DNA of 12,368 nucleotides, taken from the NCBI GenBank assembly GCA_005223375.1, contig RXOD01005827.1, positions 1 through 12,368 of the forward strand, written 5' to 3'. The position numbers were made by a program, and so were the translations under genes. Positions 7,206 through 12,368 of the stretch are shown here, piece by piece. A model generated the notes under the pieces. It searched no databases. It was given only the letters and a program-made list of their open reading frames with translations, and had not been told where the DNA came from. This DNA comes from Amoebophrya sp. AT5.2 (taxonomy: Eukaryota; Sar; Dinophyceae; Syndiniales; Amoebophryaceae). Positions within the stretch are counted from its first letter, which is position 1. Each line of letters starts with the position of its first letter.

Positions 7206-8429
7206 ACCGTCGGACCACCCTATCTATAAGCAGGAGTAAGCTGTTTCTACTTTCTCACATTCACATATCACTGCATGAGATTTAAATTTAACGTTTCTTT
7301 GTATACCTCGCTCTGCCGGGCCCAGCCTTGTGATATGAGTCTGTTGAATTTTGAAGCCATTGCTTTATGACGCCACATTCTCTTGTTCCATCCATCGGAC
7401 ATTGATAGCATGACACTTGAAGAAGAAGTCGCGCCATCTATCATGCAAGCATAGCATTCCAATTCCATCCAAATCAATCTGTACTTCATCTACGACATTT
7501 TGCAAGAAAAAAAACGGATTTTGTCGAAAGACGGACTTTGTCGGATGTCGTGAAAACGACGACGGTAGCACTATCTGGATTATCATAGCTAGTGATCAAC
7601 TGACACACTAAAAAAATAGAACTCACTGCTCTCACTCGCAACGATAAATTAATCTTCTTCCTGTCCGGAAGATGGTGCGTCGCTGATGGTGTTCTGATTT
7701 TCGCGTCGCATTCACTCCAGCATCTTCAGCAAATCGCAACGAAGAAATCCTTCGGTCATTGCCATTCAGTAAGAGGCTTATTTATCAGAAAATATCTGTA
7801 CTGCCAATGTTGAAAAAGGCTTGATGTCCTCGGTCGAGTTGTCGAGCTACGCGAGGGCGCGTACTTCTCGGATGCTGTTGCGCTCCGTGGATCTCTGCTT
7901 AAGCTATGAGATCGTGCCGAGATCGGTGACGCATGGCAACCGCTGTTGTTTGTTTGTCGATCCATCAAACCTTACTTAGGCCTACCTTTACACAAGAACA
8001 GTAATGCGCCCGCCACAGATCTACCCGTACCCGCCCATGAGATCGACGACGCCGGTCGGAGGCTCAGGCGGTGGCCTTCAACCGCAGAGGATGCATATTG
8101 GCGACCGGCAGTCCATGGCGACGGCCTCGCGATAACTTAACGCCAATGTTCGAAAGTGGCCGCGGGCTGCGGACCACTTGTTTCCGCAGCCCGCGCCCAC
8201 TTTCGAACATTGGGACTGCTGCTTTCTACTTACGTCTACCTGCCTAGCAGCGGGGGGTAACTGTAAGTACGCGCGCGACGTCGACGTAGCATTTGCGTCT
8301 GAATATTTATGTATTAATTTTTTTTTCACGACGCCTAGGCCTAGCAGTAGCTAGTACCGTTAGTTTTGCAAGTGAATGTGAAACACCTACCGGCGTAAAT
8401 AGACTCATCTTTTTAAGAATAAAGATAGA
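7206..8429. other. Spacer between the second and third genes
   Basis: No protein gene is supported. Short open frames on both strands (for example 7268-7586 minus and 7946-8140 plus) lack good starts and known motifs. The stretch holds a near-repeat GGATTTTGTCGAAAGAC / GGACTTTGTCGGATG at about 7517-7548, the strong hairpin at 8143-8213, a 10-bp palindrome ACGTCGACGT at 8278-8287 and CTAGGCCTAG at 8335-8344. I found no tRNA, 5S rRNA or U6 signature by eye. Confidence 0.5.
8143..8213. repeat. Nearly perfect 31-bp-stem hairpin
   Basis: The left arm 8143-8173 and the right arm 8183-8213 are inverted copies agreeing at 30 of 31 positions (one C/C mismatch), with a 9-base loop CCACTTGTT. The arms begin CCAATGTTCGAAAGTGG and end GCGGGCTGCGGA. 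No target-site duplication is evident outside the arms. Candidates are a foldback transposable element, a small-RNA precursor, or a transcript-end or insulating structure between the two genes. The lack of decay implies recent origin or selection for pairing. Confidence 0.85.
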
Positions 8430-11400
8430 ATGCTAGTGCAGTGGATGCGGCGCTCTCGCTGCGTGGCAGCCCTGTTTTTGGTACAGCAGGTTTCTGGCAG
8501 TGGCATGACGGTCCCTTGGCAATGGACCGACGTTTTTCTGGGCACTGCGCCTAAGATGCCACCACCTGCTTTCCGAGCGTGGATGTTCGGGGGAAATGGG
8601 GGGCCGCCTTCTCTCGACGCATGGGCCGAGGTAGAAGCAAGGCGGTTGATGAGCGGCGGCAAGCGGCCGGTGTGGGAAGCGGGCGTGTTTTTCGGGCGAA
8701 ACCCGCTGGTGCTTTTCAAGCATCACGAGCTGCCCCATCAATCCGCCTCGCGGCTCCGGCGCATGCAAAACAATTACTGGCCGCTGATTAAAGAATACAT
8801 CGACGCGGACGCGGATCGGAGGAAGAGGCTGCTTGATGCGTGGATTCCTGCAATTGCAGACGGGAAGTTGGAAGCGAAGCTGAGACGCGCGATAGCAGAC
8901 CAGTGGCAGTTGGAAATCGCTCCAGGACAGAAGAACGACCCGGACCGGTTAGGCAGGAAAATCCGGGAAGGCCAGAAACTTAGAGTAAGGGACCCGAAGT
9001 TCTTCTTTGGAGAAGGAGAAGCGAATGTGACGGCGGAAAGGATAAGGAACGCGGGGGACCACGATGACGATGAGCCGGCCGAGTCATCTGCGAATTTCTT
9101 AGGCGGCGCAGAGCGGGACAACTTCGACGGGGTTCGCGACTTGGAGCGGACCTTTGGCTTTGGGTACCAGCTGTTGCGCTCCTGCGCCGTGGACGGCTAC
9201 GAACTGGACCCATATTTTCGGCAGCACGTGGAACAGAAGTGGCTGGCGATTTTTAAAAACGCGAACGCCTCGCTGGAGCGCACTTTGCGCGCCATGATGC
9301 CGCCCCCGGATCAGACAGACCCTGACGGCAACGAGATCGGGGAGGACAGCTTGCCTAATGATGTCCCCCCGGAAAAGCGCGAGGAGGTGAGGAAAGACCG
9401 TCAGTGGCTTTGGCGGGAAAGATTGCGGGGGGTGTGCATATTGCGCCCCAGAAACCCTCTGCACCGGCCCCGAGAACCACCCATGTGGGCGGCCGACTTG
9501 TGCCCCGCACACGACGAATCACCTTCATTTGTTAGCCCACCCTCATCAAATGAGGACGAAGCTGACGGAGCAGCTGCGAGGGCATTGTGGCTGAGTCCGT
9601 TGGCCCTGTTGGGGCCCTTTGACCCGGGGGTTTACAACGATATTGATTTCCCAGACCTCGAAGGAAGAAACGCCAGACAGAGCATCACTGATGCGGTTCG
9701 CTCTATTCTTGAGTTAAGGGTGGACGTTTTTCGCCTGAACGAAATGGACGGCGAGCAGAAGCAGACCGGCGGGCGAATTATGGCGGGACCAGAAGTAGAT
9801 GGTAAGTCGTGGTCAAGTGGTAAGTGATTCTCTGGGGCAGCTCTTCGGGCGGGCCCCCTTGCCTTTCTTTGGTTGTCCCAAAAAGAAGGCAGCAGTTGGA
9901 GGAAAGCCGTCTTTTTTCAGTCGGCGGGTTTGGCACTCTTACACCCTGTAGCCGACATAGCCAATCGCCACCCTAGATGCCCAATTTGTCTTCGCCCTGC
10001 TCTGAGGCCCTATCGGCAATGAATGTAGTCAGCTGCTTTCCGGCGCCACCGCTGCATCCCTCTGCCTCCCAATCGGTTTCCTCTCCCGACGCCACCCCCT
10101 CTCCCCACAATAGGGCATCTCTGAAACCGCCCGCCTGAACGACCTGGACGGCGAGCAGGAGCACACTTGACATCTGCCCACTTGCCATCTGGTCCGGTCA
10201 TACGAGTGTCCCTGTACCCGCAAAACCTCACCCTGGCCCAGAAAATGACGTTTCGCGCCAGGCGGAACTTGATCGAGGGCGAGCGCCAGCGGGAGGATCT
10301 GAAAATCTACGCCGAACAAGGAATGGAAATTGTGAGCAGTGCGCTCTTCCCCTTCGCATACAGCGACGGCGAAGCGTGGAGGGGCCCCGCGATGGGAGCA
10401 ACGCTTGGCGAGATCAGCCGCGAAGTCGCGGAAGACCTGAATACGGCAGCGCAAAGCAAACACTTATCCCCACAAGCCAAGGCGGTCGCCAAGCGCGCGG
10501 CACTCCAGGTTCCAGCGGCACTTCCGGTGCTTGCGGCAGAAGAAGAACTGGTTAGGCGGAAGAAGCCTGACGAGGCAGCGGCGCTGGAGATTGAGGCTAA
10601 CGCCGGGAGCGCCTGCGTGCGTTTCTTTTCCTGGGCCAAACGACACCAGATGCTCAGCCGCATGGCGCGCCTCAACCTCGAACTGCGACTACAAGTGCTC
10701 CATGGCGACGGACCAGTTTTCGGTGGGCGGACCGGGCTTCTCGACGGGCAGTATCTCGACGAGGAGTTGGTCGAGCGCGAGACGCCAACGGCCGTCGGCC
10801 CTGTTCTTGCCGCCAACAAGTCGACCACCCCGGATTTGATCCTAAGGGACAACCCGAAGTACACCAATTTGTTCTACCTTTTACGGAACAACTTGGGGAG
10901 AAAACTTGAGGAATTTCCGGTTGTGCGATGGGAGGATTTCGACAACTGGGACAAGAAGTACTCGGGCCTTGTCCGGGTCACCCCGTGGGACAAACAGTAC
11001 GTGCCCCCGTGGGAGTGGCCCGATGGCGTGCCGCCGGACCGGGCGGGAGCGGAAGAAAAAGATGACTACTACCGCTACTACTTCTTTTGCGCCGTGACGG
11101 GCGCTATTATTGCTGCGCTGGGAGCGGCCGTCGTAGTGTTGCTGCTCATTTTGGAATGCCGCCGCTCGGCGGCGCTCCAGCGTAAAAAAGACGAGAGACA
11201 AAAAACTCCTGCGTCCGCCGAAGATGACGAGCAGGGTGTTCATCTTCATGCGTTGGACGAGGCGGCGCATGAACCTCAGGCGCCGGCCGCGCGTCTCGCG
11301 CGTACAACTACGCGCACGGGTCTACGTACGCAGGAGCACAGACTTGACGTGCAAGACCTGCAGCCCCCGGCGCAGACGTGGCAGGCCTTGATGGGTCTTC

Positions 11401-11834
11401 AGTTGCGTTCGCATTCGCCTTCCGAGACTTATCCGGCGGAAGAAGAGGATGCTTGGGGCGGCCGAGCGCGACTTCTTCCTCCGGTTAGGGAAGGAGACGG
11501 AGAGGGAGAGGCAGAGGGAGACGCCACGAAAGGAAAAAAAGAGCGAACTGCGTCAAGTGCAACAACTTTTTCGCAGTCAGGAGATTCGCCGCCCGAGCTC
11601 ACGGCCCGCCAGTACGAAGCACGAAGTCGAAGTCGAAGTGCAATCGGGCGGGCTGTACCTGTACCGGACGAGGGAGTAAAACCGACGCCAAAAGTAGAAG
11701 CCGACGCAGCGTTTGTGCCTAGAAGAAGGGCACCCCCTGCCCCACCGAATTCACCAGAGACAGGCCCGAGTGGCACTCCACCTGAAACAGGAGACGGATC
11801 TGGCAGTCCAAAACAGAAGGGTGGCACAACTTAA
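8430..11834 (+). CDS. Unrecognised type I-like membrane protein, two exons, about 1015 aa
   Basis: Proposed join: 8430-9801 and 10159-11834. I recognise no family. ATG 8430 is the first in a long open frame. The N-terminus has a signal peptide pattern: MRRSRC, then VAALFLVQQVSGSG. The predicted outer part (about 25-765) is charged, with Trp-rich patches, and has sequons NVT (199), NAS (279) and NLT (480). A single strong membrane segment (about 767-792, AVTGAIIAALGAAVVVLLLIL) is followed by CRRS and a tail of about 220 residues. The tail is rich in Glu, Arg, Pro and Ser and ends in PPAPPNSPETGPSGTPPETG. The second exon cannot start on its own: its frame extends upstream of its first ATG (10245) with sensible coding sequence and begins at TTG. 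The donor GTAAGT at 9802 and the acceptor CAG at 10156-10158 join in phase 1. A receptor-like or surface role is an inference from topology only. Two separate genes remain possible. Confidence 0.65.
9732..10166 (+). repeat. Direct repeat of exon sequence across the intron, 400-bp offset
   Basis: Exon bases 9732-9766 (encoding RLNEMDGEQKQT) recur at 10132-10166 with 31 of 35 matches (RLNDLDGEQEHT, followed by a stop in that frame). The second copy supplies the GAGCAG that serves as 3' splice site. The changes seen are conservative at protein level (E to D, M to L), as for a diverged coding copy. Similarity outside the 35 bases is weak. Confidence 0.75.
9802..10158 (+). other. Intron of the third gene, with two alternative donors
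   Basis: A 357-nt phase-1 GT-AG intron. The canonical donor GTAAGT occurs at 9802-9807 and again at 9820-9825. The two sites are 18 bases apart and in the same phase, so use of the second adds six residues (about KSWSSG) without shifting frame. If the intron is kept, translation ends at TGA 9825-9827. That would give a 465-residue protein with the signal peptide but no membrane segment. Confidence 0.6.
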
Positions 11835-12104
11835 CACAGAAATTGTATTTTGATTTTCGGGTCCGCTGCAGCAGTAGATGCAGATGCAAGATCTGTACCG
11901 CGCAAGCTTACTGTTTTTGGATTACTCTAAAGTCAGATCTTGTTTTTGGATAATTATTTATTTACCCTAAAAAAACCTGATCGCCGCTGTTTGAAAGTCG
12001 TTTTTTCGCGACGGAATGGAAGTCCCGCTAATCAATGTTCTTGCTCAACCACAACGACAATCCGATACATTACATTACATACTATATTAATTTAGAATTA
12101 CTCG
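11835..12104. other. 3' flank of the third gene
   Basis: No gene is seen. CAAGATCTG at 11887-11895 is an exact inverted match to CAGATCTTG at 11934-11942, which would form a 9-bp stem with a 38-base loop about 50 bases after the stop codon. TGTTTTTGGAT occurs twice (about 11911 and 11941). An A-run lies at about 11970. These may mark the 3' UTR. No AATAAA signal is present. Confidence 0.5.
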
Positions 12105-12368
12105 TGGTGGGGTAGTTGATGGGGTCATGGTGGTCTCTGGTGGGGTAGATGGTGGGGTAGATTATGGGGTCAAAATGGAGCCGAAGTCTTCGATTTGCTC
12201 CCCCGCTTAGTTTCTTGGGTTTGGGGTGGGGTAAAACATGGAGCAAAAGATGGGGTAAAAGATGGGGTCAAAGATGGGGGGCATACACCTGGGGCAAACA
12301 TGGGCTGAGATGGGTTGGGGTGGGTCGAGGTGGGTCGGGGTGGGGTCGAGGTGGGTCGGGGTGGGGTC
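12105..12368. repeat. G-rich minisatellite running off the window
   Basis: A degenerate array of TGGGGT-containing units with GGTAGAT, GATGGGGTAAAA and GATGGGGTCAAA variants (period about 12 around 12249-12275). It is interrupted by unrelated sequence at about 12178-12215. It ends in an exact 21-bp tandem repeat, GGGTCGAGGTGGGTCGGGGTG at 12322-12342 and 12343-12363, with a third unit starting at 12364. G runs of three to five on one strand could form G-quadruplexes. The 21-bp period also keeps a reading frame, but nothing suggests that it is coding. Confidence 0.8.

Noticed and set aside
7206..8429. tRNA, 5S rRNA, snRNA or CRISPR array in the largest spacer
   Set aside because: No cloverleaf with a T-loop, no 5S or U6 consensus and no regularly spaced identical repeats were found by eye. 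The only strong structure is the hairpin already listed.
10307..10867. 186-residue minus-strand open frame
   Set aside because: It lies wholly opposite the second exon of the third gene and has the Ser/Arg/Ala-rich make-up typical of the reverse strand of GC-rich coding sequence.
10167..11834. Third-gene exon 2 as an independent gene
   Set aside because: The apparent start is TTG. The first ATG (10245) would discard coding-like sequence upstream, including an NLT sequon, and a phase-matched GT-AG intron joins it to exon 1.

Overview
The window looks like nuclear DNA of a protist. It carries three long protein-coding genes, all on the + strand. Two of them read through in-frame only if spliceosomal introns are removed. 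Coding sequence is GC-rich and spacers are AT-richer. There is no bacterial operon structure or ribosome-binding site. An intron with terminal inverted repeats and no usable GT..AG pair, a probable GC-AG intron, short direct repeats at intron borders and one-directional gene order all suggest the dinoflagellate lineage. Introner-bearing genomes such as the parasite Amoebophrya are the closest match I know of. This placement is an inference; no marker gene fixes the taxon.

Layout: (1) 1-664 is an edge hairpin and a non-coding spacer. (2) 665-2638 is a single-exon gene for an unrecognised protein with a signal-like N-terminus, a coiled coil and a tandemly duplicated Ser/Thr/Pro-rich block. (3) 2639-3367 is a spacer. 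(4) 3368-7205 is a six-exon gene for a GlcNAc-transferase-like enzyme (Pfam GlcNAc / CAZy GT60, the family of the Skp1 hydroxyproline GlcNAc-transferase and trypanosome O-GlcNAc-transferases). It carries an added C-terminal tail with one membrane segment. Intron 1 looks like an introner (a transposon-like intron). Intron 5 contains a second copy of the start of exon 6. (5) 7206-8429 is a spacer with a nearly perfect 31-bp-stem hairpin. (6) 8430-11834 is a two-exon gene for an unrecognised, probably type I, membrane protein. (7) 11835-12368 is a 3' flank ending in a G-rich minisatellite that runs off the window.

The genes do not form an obvious pathway. They share a design: a secretory-type N-terminus and a hydrophobic or membrane segment towards the C-terminus, clear in the second and third genes and weak in the first. 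The most distinctive feature of the window is the number of local direct duplications. They have offsets of about 12, 36, 45, 276, 294 and 400 bp. Two of them place a copy of exon sequence inside an intron next to the 3' splice site. Together with the inverted-repeat intron, this suggests intron birth and exon duplication in progress. Exon borders were placed by eye from reading frame, family motifs and splice dinucleotides, without transcript data.
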